Shown here one piece after another: positions 41,601 through 53,540 of a DNA stretch of 64,000 nt. Position 1 is the stretch's first letter; each line of letters begins with the position of its first letter. The stretch is from Sabethes cyaneus. Lineage: Eukaryota > Arthropoda > Insecta > Diptera > Culicidae. The stretch covers positions 33,443,464-33,507,463 of the forward strand of contig NC_071355.1 of the NCBI RefSeq assembly GCF_943734655.1. Direction: 5' to 3'. The translations under genes were made by a program, and so were the position numbers. The notes beneath the pieces were generated by a model. It saw only the letters and a list, made by a program, of their open reading frames with translations, was not told the DNA's origin and made no database searches.

Positions 41601-44384
41601 GAGGAACGATACATAACTGCTTAAGCGTTGCTTCAATAAGCCTCCTTTGCCTAATTTTCCGGTCTTTCCACTGTACGCCTTGTCCCATTTTGTTTGGAGA
41701 CTATCAACAGCTTTGTTTCATTGCTTTCTTCTACCGTTCTAACATTATGTAGAGTTATCTGATTGCAGCTCATTTTGTTTCAAGTACAATGTCATGTATG
41801 TTTAAGGACATATCCATTCGCATTTCCCATTAGAAATAGGTATATTGTGTTATTTGCTAAAAGGAACAAAAATCTATGCTTCTATCGTGGAGAAAACGAA
41901 TACCGACGACGATGTTCTTATCTGGCTGTAATCTTGACACGAGAAATTTACAGAAATTGCCGAAACAGTAAATCGTCCTCCTGCCTTAGTTGCCCACCGA
42001 GCCGGGGCTTGTTCCGAACACAAAACCTAATTAAAATCCACATACGCCTTAGAACAACAATTAACAATGCGGACAAGCTGCTTGCTTGCCGTGCTGCTGC
42101 TTGTGGAATCGATGAAAATTCGGTTTGAATTCCGAGCGCACAGACAATAACAAAAACATCAACAACAGCAACAGCACTGGCCAAAGGGAAAACAGATCCA
42201 AAATTTGCATTTGCTATTCGTGTCCGGTCGTTGCCGAACTTCTCCGAAAACCGGGCTTCAAATGGAGGCTGGCTGGCTGGCTGGCTGCGTGCCCCGGCTT
42301 ATGTATTTGCCCAACCAGACAGGAATACATATTCATAGGATAATGCTAGTCAAAAATGGGTTTGGAAAAACGAAATTTCATCTACACTCCCGTAGCCGTC
42401 GGTTCCCGTACGTGATCCTTTGGGTTGACTCGGTTGGAATATTTTTTTTTGTAGGTATGTGTGCTAAACTGGACTCCCATAAACAAGTGAACGCACATAA
42501 AATATGCTTATACTTGCCAGCGCATTGCATCCGTTCATCTGTTCTCTGTTTTCCTTTAGCGAACGAGAGCACGAAACTCCCTGCGTCTCGGGTCTCATCC
42601 TATTCTCGAAGGGGATCGTTCCTGGGCAGCTGGGAGGAGACAGAACCCGGCACTATGTGTGTTCCCAGTAGAACACACTTCCCGTACAAGCGAGCCGTTT
42701 ACCGCATTCAACTGAACTTCGAGAAATATGCTTCGAGGGGCTAGGTATTGTTCCATTTGAATTTTGTGAACAATGCACTACACATGTATACGCATGCATA
42801 AATGCTTCAAAAAGTTTCCATCCGGAAATTGCTGACTTTCGGGTCCCTGGCGTATAGCATAGATAGTTAGCTAGCTAGGTAGCTAGCACACAGCCCGTAG
42901 TCGGAAGCAACTTCTTCGGCTTTCCAAAGCTGAAGGAAAGGAAGCACACGACTTTGCAGCAGAAATAATGATTTTACTGCCAGTACCTAGCACCGATGGT
43001 GCTGGCGGGTTTCGAAACGAAACGAACCGGAAGAGTCTTCCCGTTGCACGAGATTCGAAGCCGTCCGTTTTGTTTGGTTTCCTGTGCCGGGGTTTGTGTC
43101 GGTTGCGGTGGGTTCGAGGTGCGGAACTTTCCTACTATTTCGCCCGTCAGTTACAATTGACGGTTTTGACGTTTATATAATGATTCATTTAATAACAGTC
43201 TTCTTTAAACATGCTTTAAAGTTAAAAAAAAATCTAATCACTTTTTCCTTGTTCTTCTATTTACAGGTACGTATTGACAATTGCAAGCCTGTGCGGAACC
43301 CACTGCGGTGGGTCTTCAAACTGTAACGACAGTACATCTAGAAGATCGTCACACAGACAGTCAGGATATGAATAATTCTCCACTTACCAGCGAACATTTT
43401 CCAGAAAGTCGAAATCATCTAGACACTGCTCCTTCAAGCCCGGGTAAACGGGAAATGCATAAATAAATACATACTATATTCCATCATTTTCGTTGACTGG
43501 CACGGGACTTTGTAGCGGAAACATCCCCTTCAATTTCCGGAACCTCCGGAGGACCACCATGCCAGGATGTGCGCATACCTAGCGACAGTGATGAGAGAAC
43601 CCCGAAAACTTTCCGCATTTGTTGCCGCCTCCATTCAAGACGACACGAGCGAAACCAGCGTGTAAAGGTTATAAATATTTTATGATAAATCCAAATCCGC
43701 AACAGCAGCAGCAGCGAGCGTGTTGTCTTCAACTTTTCTTTCGAAAGCCGCTCCACTTTTTGAGGAGTGCTTTTTTATTGCACTTTTTGTGGAGCTCTTT
43801 TTCACAGCTCCTTCAAGAAGGTAACAACGTCGCAGCGCAGGATAGGAAGCCTCGACGGGTTAAAACAGAAACCAAATCTCTGAGCGCTGAATGGCTACGC
43901 AGCGGTAGAGGATTTTCTTGGAAAAAATATCGGAGCACGTAGAGCGTTGAATCCCGATTGCTGCAAATTAATGAGACTCAGTTGATCACAGTCGCTGGTC
44001 GTACAGTATTCATGAGAAATCTGTGCATGTTTGTCGGAAGCGATTGCTCGTTGTGGGTTATCATCGTTGCTAGTAGCGTATATCAAAGTTTAGAAGTACA
44101 AGTGAGAAAATAGTTTTCTCTATTTTTGATTTCGTATTTTTGGAAGTAAGTTCGACGAGATCTGAAAGCTTTAATAGTGTCTTGCTAAACCGATTTAATG
44201 CGGTCCAATTTTCTATCCGTTTTTTCATTTCAACATGCATATTTTTATCGCTATCTTGGTCTACGGAGAGATGAATATGAAAAAAAATTCCTCTTCAAAT
44301 ACTAATAATTTCTTTCAGTAAGAAAATGTATGATTAGAAAACAGGAGTAAAAAGACAACAAAATTGATTTGTATTTAAACTATA
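41601..44384. other. GC-richer unique region, possible host exon pieces
   Basis: This is the least repetitive part of the window. A 179-codon frame at 42205-42744 has no domain and is probably accidental. The segment from 43200 has a pyrimidine tract and acceptor-like TTTACAG ending at 43266, then an open stretch and AATAAA near 43462. See the separate entry. Small tandem words (CTGGCTGG near 42270, TAGCTAGC near 42865) also occur. Confidence 0.35.
43267..43685 (+). other. Candidate 3' exon region, unconfirmed
   Basis: A strong acceptor-like tract (CTTTTTCCTTGTTCTTCTATTTACAG) ends at 43266. After it, one frame gives VRIDNCKPVRNPLRWVFKL and a stop. A second gives 35 codons to a stop near 43373. 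A third is open from about 43278 to a stop at 43464-43466, with hydrophilic content (VHLEDRHTDSQDMN, SPGKREMHK). After two stops, the same frame reopens at 43497-43685 with SISGTSGGPPCQDV and CCRLHSRRHERN. AATAAA occurs at about 43461. None of the peptides is recognised. This could be the end of a host gene, a decayed gene or chance. Confidence 0.25.
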
Positions 44385-45342
44385 GAGTAGGGCGGGGCAT
44401 AAGTGCGATGTTTGAAGTTGTCATCAATTTTCGTGAGATATAAAGAAGGACAACAACATAATATATTTTATGGTGATGCAGTAACTCAATGTCTTCACAT
44501 TCAACTATAAATCACCTGCGGTAATAATGTTTTGCAAAATAAATTCTTCATTCTTTTGATCAAGTGCAGATTCGCACTTTTACCCCACTAGCGGGGCAAA
44601 AGTGCGAATACCGTGGGGCAAAAGTTCGAAGCTAGAATCCTTGAAATTACCCCAACAGTAGCTAACAAAACTATATTATCTTAAATCTGCGTTATGTTTC
44701 GGTAAGGAATATTCTCAATTTGCACCTTTTCTATTTTGCGCTGGTGTATTGCAGCCTCCGTTAGATCGAAGCTTTTCAAAACGTTTGTTTTTTGTTTCAT
44801 CAGCGGAAACACATTGTTTTTCTTCGGCCAACATCTGTAGAGCACACAGTTTTCTTTAGATCTTTCGTTTCTAGTATCTGTAATATAGTGCCTAAAGCTG
44901 TATATAATTAGCTATACATTTTTGCCTCGTCCATGAAACGCACTTTTGCCCCGTCCGTGAATCGAACTTTTACCCCGCTAGGCGCTTGACGGGGTTAGAT
45001 TAAATTACGGAAAAGCGAAATATATTTTGTAAATTATTTTCGCCGTATTATCAAAACAGATATGTGAGTGATGTAAAACGCTGCAACAAATTTTCAACAA
45101 GCAATATCCTCCTGTGGATATCGTATTTGCTGTATAACGAAAAATTACATCAAAACCGCCCTAAAATAACATTTGCACATAACTCAGCAACTATGCTTCG
45201 TAAGCAACCAAAGTTTACGTTAGATTCAAGCTGTCAAAGTAGTCACCCATCCGTGTCAATGTAGAAAATTTACTCGGAATCTACACCGATAAATCATTGA
45301 ATCGCACTTTTACCCGCATCGCACTTTTACCCCTCCTTACTC
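44385..45342 (-). mobile_element. Complete TA-flanked inverted-repeat transposon, copy 2
   Basis: TA (44383-44384) and TA (45343-45344) flank a 958-bp element whose ends are GAGTAGGGCGGGGCATAAGT and, reversed, GAGTAAGGAGGGGTAAAAGT. The motif CGCACTTTTRCCCC or its complement appears at both ends and near 44574, 44598, 44620, 44940 and 44966. The interior matches 27920-28770. A TA target and these ends fit Tc1/mariner-type movement. It has no intact transposase, so it must have been moved by an enzyme from elsewhere. Confidence 0.85.
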
Positions 45343-45410
45343 TAATGATTAACAGTTGAACGAACGGCAATCGATTTGAAATTATGTAAAAGTTATGAAA
45401 ATGAATTCGG

Positions 45411-45475
45411 TTCACTACGTTATTCTTCCTAAGGGGGATGGTGTTTAGTCACTGTAAAAAGTGAGAATCTTACAA
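45411..45475 (+). mobile_element. Diverged half-copy of a hairpin MITE
   Basis: TTCACTACGTTATTCTTCCT followed by AAGGGGGATGGTGT matches the right arm of the palindrome at 62731-62819. The left arm is not present here. Confidence 0.55.
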
Positions 45476-46146
45476 TATTCGATAAGTGTGTCTTTGACTT
45501 AGTCAGTATGATACGCCTGAACTCTCGATGCCAAGCCTTGCAATGACCAAAAACAAACAATTAGAAGCAGACCTAAATGAGGATAGAAGTTCTTCTTAAC
45601 CCCTAAACTAAAACGAAATAGGGACAAATTAGTTTCAAAATTAGTACAGGATTAGTACATGTACATGTATTAGTTCAAAATTAGTGCAAAATGAGGAGAA
45701 AATTAAGACAAAATTAGGCAAAAATGTTGAATAGACACTGGCAGAATAAGAATTACAAAGCAGGTTGAAATTGAGAAATATTTGGTTCACAATTTGGACA
45801 GCTAGCGGAAAAGAAGTATAGCAGCAGGATAAAATGAGGTCAAAATAACAACAAAATGAAACGAAATTAGGATAAAATTTTGCCAAATTAAAAACAAATA
45901 AGTACAAAATCTGTACAAATCTGATACAAACTTAAAATAAATTCACCAAAACATTAGTACAAAATCATGACATACTAAGAATATAATAAGTGCAAAAGTA
46001 AGGGAAAATTGGTTAAAAATTGTAAGAATAAAATTATGAGAAATATTAAGTAAAACCTAAATCAAAATTAAAACAATTTGAGAAAAAACGAGAACAGATT
46101 TGTGCAAAAGTAGCACAAAATTAAATTAAAAGCGAATTAAGATAAA

Positions 46147-46680
46147 TGCAGTGTTGCCAGGCCCACACTCTTGTGGTCAAATTTTCTCACACACGCGTAT
46201 ATACTCATTCTAACGAACACGCCGGCATAAGCATCCCTCTCGAACTCCCACTTTTATTTATTCATGTACTGTTACAAGTTTTTGCGAATGTGTGTTTAGC
46301 TAACAGTCGTCGCTCGTCGTTCGTCGTTGCAGCCCGAGCTGCTGAAGCCGATTACACGCAAGGGCTCACTCGCCCGCCCGTGAGTAGATTAGAGGGCGAA
46401 GATGAAGCAGAAAAGAAAAAGGAATGCAAAATTTGTATGCCACTGTGCGTCACTGGCCTCACAGGCAGCTGATTGCTCAGGAGCTATTTGACTCGCGAAA
46501 AAGCTATGCAGGAAGACGATGTGAGGATGCGCGTGTGCGAGTGTGTAGGTGGCAGAATGTCTGCACACAGCAACGGCGGCTGTTTCTTATTACGTCAGCG
46601 TGTGCGAAGTAAACGTTGAATGTATGCTATGCTTCTCATATTCACTCGCGTTTGAGCAGGCAATGTAGACTTTTCGATCG
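46147..46680. other. GC-richer insert within the minisatellite
   Basis: About 530 bp, clearly unlike the flanking array, starting TGTTGCCAGGCCCACACTC. It has a TATATA-type word near 46198 and TCGTCGCTCGTCGTTCGTCG near 46306. A 108-codon frame (46146-46472) lacks recognised motifs. It could be a solo LTR or another insertion, but I could not define matching ends or a target duplication. Confidence 0.4.
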
Positions 46681-47447
46681 GTTCGTAAAATCAGATTTAA
46701 ATTAGGACAATATTCGTTCAAGAAGTAGCGCAACATTGGAAGCAAATCAGGACAAAACTAGAAAAAATGGGACTTAATTAGGTTGAATTTGAATAAATAA
46801 TAATAATACGTTTAAAATTATGATAAACAAGGGATTAAATTGACCATATTCGTACCAAATTGGGACAAAAAAGAGAAAGGAAAAGGAAAAATTAGTACAA
46901 AATTCAGACAAAATTTGATCAGAACAAAAGTAGGACAGTTCTAACTTAAGACACCATAGAAACATATTCGAACCAAATTAAAATGAAATAAAAGAAAAAT
47001 AGGGGAAAAATTGAACAAAAGAAAAAAAGAAAGAAAATGGAACAAAATAAAGATGAATTCGGAATAAAGTTATAGCAGAATTAAGAATAATTTTAAGATA
47101 AAATTAAGACAATATTAAAACTAAATATGATTAAGGGTTGGGTAAATGAAATACAAAATCATGACAGAATTAGAATAAAATTAGTACAAAATTGGTTAAA
47201 ACTGTGTTTAAAAGTTCGGAAACAATCGGGTAGAAATTTGTATAAAATTAAAACAAAAATAGGAATGAAATGGTACGGAATTGATTTAAAATCAGGTTCA
47301 ACTTAAGACAACATCTGGCTGATGTTGTCCAGATATTGTTTCAATTTTATTAATTTTTTGGGATAAAATTTGCGTAAAAACTGGTAAAAATTGAAACAAT
47401 ATGAAAACTATATTTAGTCATAATTAGGATGATATTAGGAGCGTAAG

Positions 47448-47652
47448 CCTCCCAGTTGGCTTCGAGGTATGACGCTGGCCTAATAAGCCAGTCGTCGTGT
47501 GTTTGAATCTCGGCTGGAAGAGGCTGTTAAAGTCAATAAGACCGTAGCAACTGGCCCTGCAATTGTCCTGTACTCTAACAGCTGGCGGCGAAGTCTATCG
47601 TATAAAAACAGAAGGTCAAGTTTCGATAACGGAATGTAGCACCTAGGCATTA
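47448..47652 (+). mobile_element. tRNA-derived SINE
   Basis: The head GTTGGCTTCGAGGTATGACG holds the A-box-like part. GTTTGAATC at 47501-47509 is the B box. The body CAATTGTCCTGTACTCTAAC then a GTCTATCG stretch and ATAACGGAATGTAGCACC follow. The family is one I recognise from mosquito genomes. It is inserted in the A-rich array in the plus orientation. A fragment of the same family lies at 24005-24100. Confidence 0.8.
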
Positions 47653-48688
47653 GGAGCATATTTGAAAAATTAAGGATAACCTGGGATTTCAAGTAGTTTA
47701 AACTTGTAACAAAGCTAGGACAAAGTTAAGAGAAAATTAAGATTAAATTAGAGCAAAATTATAATAAGTTTAAAACAAAAATTTGACAAAATTAGAACAA
47801 ATCTAGGATAAGGTCAGGCCGAAATTATAATAAAATTGGACAAAATTACAACGCAAACAAAACTCGGATTAAAATATGTACAAAATTAAAATATGTTAAA
47901 AAAATAGCGAGATTAAAACACAATTGAAGCAAAAGTAGGGCAAATTTAAACAAAATTGGGGCAATAAAAATATGTTAAAATTAAGATAAACTTGCAATTA
48001 AGAAAGGATAAATTTTTGTCATAGTTAAAAGTATCAGAACAAATGTAGAACAAAATGTGAGTAAAGTAAGGACAAACTAAATCTAGAATCAGGGAAAATT
48101 CGGGTCCACATGTGGTCAAAGGATGGACAAAATGTGACAAAATTAGACGTATATTAAGGCAAAATGTGGTCAACATTAGAACTAAATTGGGACATGATTA
48201 GAATAAAATGGGTAAAAAGCATGAAAAAACTATCGTCAATATTTGCAAAGCAATAGATTAAAATTACGACAGAATTGGGGAAAAGTTAGACAAATTTGAA
48301 AAACCAAATTACGTTTAAATTAAAATTGAATTAATACAACATTGGAGAATTAATTTAAAACAAAATTAGAATTAAATGTGTAAGAAATAGAGCAAAAACT
48401 AAAGCTAATACCAAATCTGCACGAACCTGGGACAAAATTGGGACAAACTTAGATTGAAATATATTAGATTTGGATTGAATTAGAATAAAATTATTCCAAT
48501 ATTGAGATAAATTATGATAAAGATAGAACAAAATTACGACTGAATTGAAAGAAAAGAGGATGAAATTGAGATTAAATGGAGACAAAATTAGGACAGATAT
48601 CGGACAAAATCTTGTTATAAATCAGACTTGTTATAAAGTTACGACAAGATAGAAGAAAATTAACAAAAAAAATTAAGAAATTGAACAA

Positions 48689-48692
48689 TTAA
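48689..48692. repeat. TTAA target site, left
   Basis: TTAA directly before the inverted-repeat end CCCTCTAGTTCCCAA. The matching TTAA is at 50753-50756. This target is diagnostic of piggyBac-type elements. Confidence 0.8.
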
Positions 48693-49065
48693 CCCTCTAG
48701 TTCCCAACCCTGCCAATTGGCGGGCTTCAGGAAAATCGTTATAAATCTACTATGCTTATTCGTTTTATGTTGGTATCCACTGATACCTCTCATTATAGTC
48801 TAATCTAACTATTCAAGTGGTTTGTTTGTTTTATTACGTTAATTTAAAACAGATATTTCGTGCGAAACTTGAAAAATGCCAGAAAACTGAGAAAAAAATT
48901 ATTTTGCTCTGTAGAGTGAAATTCAAATTGTTGTAAATTGCTTATTTCTTGAAATAAATAAACAAAAAAATTATTGCTGAGTTGCTGATAAGTTGTACTT
49001 CATGGTAAAAAAGGAAATTTGCGATAAAAAGTTTAGGAACTGCTCGACTTTTATCAAGGAACTGA

Positions 49066-49083
49066 CCCCGCCAATTGGCGGGG
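49066..49083. repeat. Perfect 18-bp palindrome
   Basis: CCCCGCCAATTGGCGGGG. Related imperfect copies lie near both ends of the piggyBac-like element. Transposase or host factor binding sites are plausible but unproven. Confidence 0.8.
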
Positions 49084-49578
49084 TTGGGCATTAACGTCAA
49101 CTTTTTTTGGTAATTTGACAACGTGTTGTTTCCGTTGTATTTATTGATTTTTTCGAGTTCAAGTTAAAAATTATTGTTAAAGGCCTTGTTAGCTTCTTTT
49201 ATATGCCTTGAAAAATACATAAACATGCAGTGACATTAAAACGGAAGGGGAATTTATAGGACTTATCACCTAATTTTCAGTGCGCCTTTTTGACGAGCTG
49301 CAATACAGCGCTTTATAGCTATATCACAAAACATTTTTGCATTTTATGGTATTTGAAAACCATAACCCTATAACCAAGAAACAGATTCAAACCCGGCGAA
49401 TTTTGCTGCTTAACGACAAAATCTTGATAAGCAAGACAATTATTCAAAATGGGATCTATCATAGACCATATTACCCGCAAATTTTAATCTCTTCCGCTTA
49501 ATAAGTTTGTGTTAATGAACAAATTGAGTGAATTACCAGTCGATAAAAGATTGTAGTGAACAAACGTGTACACCAAAA

Positions 49579-49848
49579 ATGAAAAACCCAATTTATCCAA
49601 CAATTCACATAAATGAGGATTTAAGTTTCATGTTCTATCAGACTCTAATGGTTTTTCAATGGTTACAGTTTCAAAGCATATTATCCGGCAATCCTGACTT
49701 GGAAGCAGCTACTAATGTTGTTGTTCGCCTTTCTCAAATTTTACCGGATCTTTACACAATGATAATGACTATAGACAACGATGAACTGGAAGTGGTTGAT
49801 GAGTTTATATTTGGGATCTCTGGTCACCGCCGACAATATTACGGGTAA
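49579..49848 (+). CDS. Unrecognised 89-codon ORF ending at a splice-donor-like site
   Basis: The first ATG in an open frame that begins at 49528. The peptide is well mixed in composition: it starts MKNPIYPTIHINEDLSFMFY, has a central amphipathic stretch near residues 38-60 (GNPDLEAATNVVVRLSQILP), then acidic DNDELEVVDEF, and ends SGHRRQYYG. The stop codon is inside CGGGTAAGG, a good 5' splice-site consensus, so it may be an exon read into an intron rather than a complete gene. An acceptor-like TTACCAG lies at 49534-49540. I recognise no family. It could be a host exon carried by the element or a decayed transposase exon. Confidence 0.35.
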   Translation: MKNPIYPTIHINEDLSFMFYQTLMVFQWLQFQSILSGNPDLEAATNVVVRLSQILPDLYTMIMTIDNDELEVVDEFIFGISGHRRQYYG

Positions 49849-50752
49849 GGAGATTCAATGATGCATTCAAGCTGGAAGTCAAGTTTAGTTTTCCTCCGCA
49901 AGACGCTTCGATTAACCCCTCTAAGGTCTACTTCATTTTTAGCACCGCAAAATTCATTAAAATGGCCGTAACTTTTTTATCTTTCAATATTTTTTCACCA
50001 AATTTGGGAATTTTTCCGAAAATATTTTCTATTTTCATAATATCTATAGATAGTAGCCATGTGTCATATGGTCCCGGAGTTATTCCGGAGTTTCTTGGGG
50101 GACCGTGACATGGTTTTTTTAGATTTAGTTGCCAAATATTTAAAATTTGTTTGAAATCTGTTGATTTTTGTAAACATATCATCGACTGTGGACATATCAA
50201 TTACTTTGCCGCAGTTATAAGCCAGTGTGCGCTATCCGAATCCGGGGGGACACTATAAATTCGGAACCGGTTCCCATAAAAGGACATTTCACCATCAGTA
50301 AAGTATGTCGTGCCGCATGTCAAAAAACATCAGCACTCGACAAAATAGCGATTGTCGATCATCTCATGTCTCTCAGAGGCCGTATGACCGGTTCCGGGCC
50401 CGGGGAGGGTTTCTTTTCTGATTCAAGCACGGAACGGATTTCGAAGGAACTTTTCCGGGACCTGGAATCGGCCACACGGCCAAAAATTTCAATTGAAGCT
50501 CATTATAACTAGTTTCATAAATACTAGCACTGTTATAAATGTTCTGAAATGGATGTCCCGAATTAAATCGAAAAATTTGATTTCGCAACTTTTTTGCGCC
50601 CAGGTGCCTAACCCCGCCAGATGGCGGGTTACGAATTTTTATAAATAATCAAACTATTCCTGAACTGAGTAATTAGAGAATATTTTTTCCATTATTCTGG
50701 CCACGAAATGAGCATTTTAAAATTCAAAATCAAAAATTTGGGCACTAGAGGG

Positions 50753-50756
50753 TTAA
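50753..50756. repeat. TTAA target site, right
   Basis: TTAA directly after the reversed end ...GGGCACTAGAGGG, pairing with 48689-48692. Confidence 0.8.
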
Positions 50757-53540
50757 GAAATTGAAAAAAGGTTCAAACAATGTTGGTACAGAATAACGTT
50801 AAATTACTGACACAAGAAAAACAAATATAGGATAAGATTAGGCCAAAAATTTAGAAAAAAATAGACAAAATTAGGACAAATTCGTGTCCAAATTTGTACA
50901 AAATCATGACGAAGTTTTAGGATTTGAACAAAATAGATGTAACGAAGTTGGAGCGTCAAAATTAAACTCAAATAAAAACAGACAAACTTAGGTCACAGGT
51001 GAAAGAATTGAAACTAAATTATAACATAATACGGGTAACATTAAAAAACAACTGATAAAATTTAATTAAAATTAAGCAAAATTTGGATCTTAATAGGCAC
51101 AAACTTGGGACAAAAGTTGGACACAATAAGTAAAAATGTGAATGAAAAAATTTCGTGATTAAAAAAATTTCGACAAAATCGTGACAAAATGAGGACAAAA
51201 TTAGTACACAATGTGGACATAATTCAGAGAACAATTAGTATAAAGCATGGAACAAATTGCGACAAAATTTGCAAAGAATTAAATTAAAATAACGACAAAA
51301 TTGGGACACACCTGAGACGATAGTGGGACAAACTTAGATTCAAATAAACATAATTTGGATTAAATAAAAATAATATAAAAGCAATATTCAAATAAATAAT
51401 AATACCAAAATTCGGATTGCGAATCGGAAAAACTACGACGAAATCGAGATTTATATCAGGGAAAATCAGGGCAACTTTGGGACAAAGTTGACACTGAATT
51501 GGGGGGAATAATTGGATAAAATTTGGGTAGACTAAGATCAAAATTAGAACACCAACACGGGAACCAAATAGGCCAAAATTAAGCTAAAATATGGCCAAAA
51601 ACCGAACTAGATCATGATAAAAATTTACACGCAATAACTAGAAAGTAAAGCGATTAATAGAAATAACATAAGGACCATCGGGGAGAACCAACTACCGACC
51701 GGTTGAAAACCCCATTAAAAAAATATATAAGTACATAAATGAATAAATAAAGATTAATGTCTTATGTTCAAAGTAAGAAAAATTAATACAAAAAAATGAC
51801 TGAATTGGATGCATTTCAGCGTTACGAGACAGAATAAGTAACCATTTTCACTGTATGAGTTGGTTCCTGTTTCACCAAATTTTTGGAAAATATTTTGTAA
51901 AATTCGTAACTAAAGATGACCTTATTTTCCAGTTGTTTGCCAGGGATTTGGTGAAATAGGAATGATTGATTTGAGTAGTATGGATAATGTCCCGTGATGC
52001 TGGACAGAAATCAAAAGGTACGACAAAATTAGTATAGTATCGGTACAATAGCTGTATTGTGTATGAAATAAATAAAAATTCCAAATATGATAACAATGAC
52101 AATAAAATACGAATCAAAAATTAAAATAAAATTGGATAAAAATAGGGACAAAATTATGGTGTATTCGGGACAAAGCTAGGACAAAATCAGGGTTAAATAG
52201 GATAAAATTGAGACAAGATTATGACCAAATAAAGATAAAATTTGGATAAACGAAATGCAAAATCATACGTGAATTAGAAAAAAATTATTGCAAATTGGAA
52301 GAAATTCGTACATAGCTAAAACAAAATTGTTGAAAACTTTGTGAAAAGTTTAAGACAAATCGATGCACAAAGTTTGTTCAAAATTGCACAGAAATTTGTA
52401 TAAAATTTCGATGAAAATAGAAATAATTTAGGGCTAAATTAATACAAAATTTAGACTATATGAAAGCAAAATCTGGGTAATTTTGTCTAGATTTTATTTT
52501 GATTTATTCGTGATGTTAGAATAAAACCTGGGCACAAATCGGTGAAATTTCAAACAAAATGATGACTAACTTTAGTCACAATTAGGATAATAGAGCCAAA
52601 TTTGGGTTTAAAGCAAGTGACAAACCCAGCACTAAATTAGGAGAAAACTAGAATAAAATCAAAGTAAAATTTAAACATATATAGTGCAAAATAAGGTTGA
52701 AATTCAGACAATAAATCTACGATAAGATTATGACATAATTTGGACAAATTTGTGTTAAAATTAGTACAAAATAGGGTAAACATCAGCTAATTTTTTTACA
52801 AAAGTAAAATACATTGGAAAGAAAATCAGATAAAATAAAGCAAAAGTAGGGTATTTTGAGACAAAATTTGGGTCATAAAAATAATGTGTCAACATGGACA
52901 CAAAATTAAAATGAGGAAAGGTCAAATTTGGGACATCTAATTCCAATTTGGGACAAACTTGGGACACAGGTCCTATATAATCAATTGTCTGTGGGATCTA
53001 TAGCCCAAAGAACGTGAAAAATGAGTGTACCGAGTGTATTAACTAGAACACGAAACAGAAACGGAAATTCAATAGAATTTCCGATAATCGGGAAAAAAAA
53101 TTCTTTCGATCTTATCTTTCTTTTCGTTGGTTTTTGCATGGAGAATAATAACGTATACATGAAAAGCAAGAATAAATTTGGTTTTCACGTTCAAACTGCC
53201 TGAAACACATTTTTTGCTCGATTAAAAAATCTCTTTGTTTCCCCCGCGGGCTTAGTTACCCGACACCGGAAGAACAAAAACTTCATGAATTATTTGTGAT
53301 GGCCTTATGTTTAAATTTGGACAATCTCGGGTCAAAGTTAGCACAAAATAGGAGAAAAGGTAGGAGGAAATTACACCAAAATTTCAAAAAAAAAAAAACA
53401 AAACAAACAGAACGAAATTTAGGCAAACTAAATGTAAAAGCACCAAATTAGAATAAAGTTAAAACGAAATTGGGACAGACACAGGGCAAGAAGGCGAAAA
53501 AGCAAAAACCAACGAAACTCTAAAGACTGATTTAGAGTAC
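50757..53540. repeat. Degenerate (GGACAAAATTA)n-type minisatellite, continued
   Basis: The same family as 45600-48688, resuming after the piggyBac-like element. Non-array gaps lie at about 51655-52020 and at 52979-53306 (a dispersed repeat described separately). The array fades after 53480. Confidence 0.88.
52979..53306 (+). repeat. Dispersed repeat in the minisatellite, copy 1
   Basis: Begins AATCAATTGTCTGTGGGATC and ends near ACAAAAACTTCATGAATTAT then GATGGCCTTA. It matches 59865-60222 in the same orientation, including TTTTTGCATGGARAATAATA and TTAAAAAAATCTCTTTGTTT-like stretches. It is probably a small transposable element. Its ends lack obvious inverted repeats. Confidence 0.8.

Larger units (their letters stand above)
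45600..48688. repeat. Degenerate (GGACAAAATTA)n-type minisatellite, A-rich plus strand
   Basis: About 3 kb in which ACAAAATTAGGACAAAATTA-like words of about 10-12 bp recur with heavy drift. No perfect block remains. It is interrupted by a GC-richer insert (46147-46680) and a SINE (47448-47652), and ends at the piggyBac-like element. Minus-strand frames rich in Phe/Leu/Ile are by-products. Confidence 0.9.
48693..50752. mobile_element. piggyBac-like element, 2.06 kb, non-autonomous
   Basis: The ends are CCCTCTAGTTCCCAA on the left and, reversed, CCCTCTAGTGCCCAA on the right (14 of 15 identical), flanked by TTAA on both sides, as in the piggyBac superfamily. Three subterminal or internal palindromes of CCCCGCCAATTGGCGGGG type lie at about 48708-48725, 49066-49083 (perfect) and 50612-50630. 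No piggyBac transposase motif was recognised in the frames at 49528-49848 or 50225-50512, so it is probably non-autonomous. It interrupts the A-rich minisatellite, which resumes directly afterwards. Confidence 0.8.

Noticed and set aside
42205..42744. 179-codon plus ORF as a gene
   Set aside because: It has no domain or family resemblance, an odd composition, and lies in GC-richer DNA where long chance frames are more likely.
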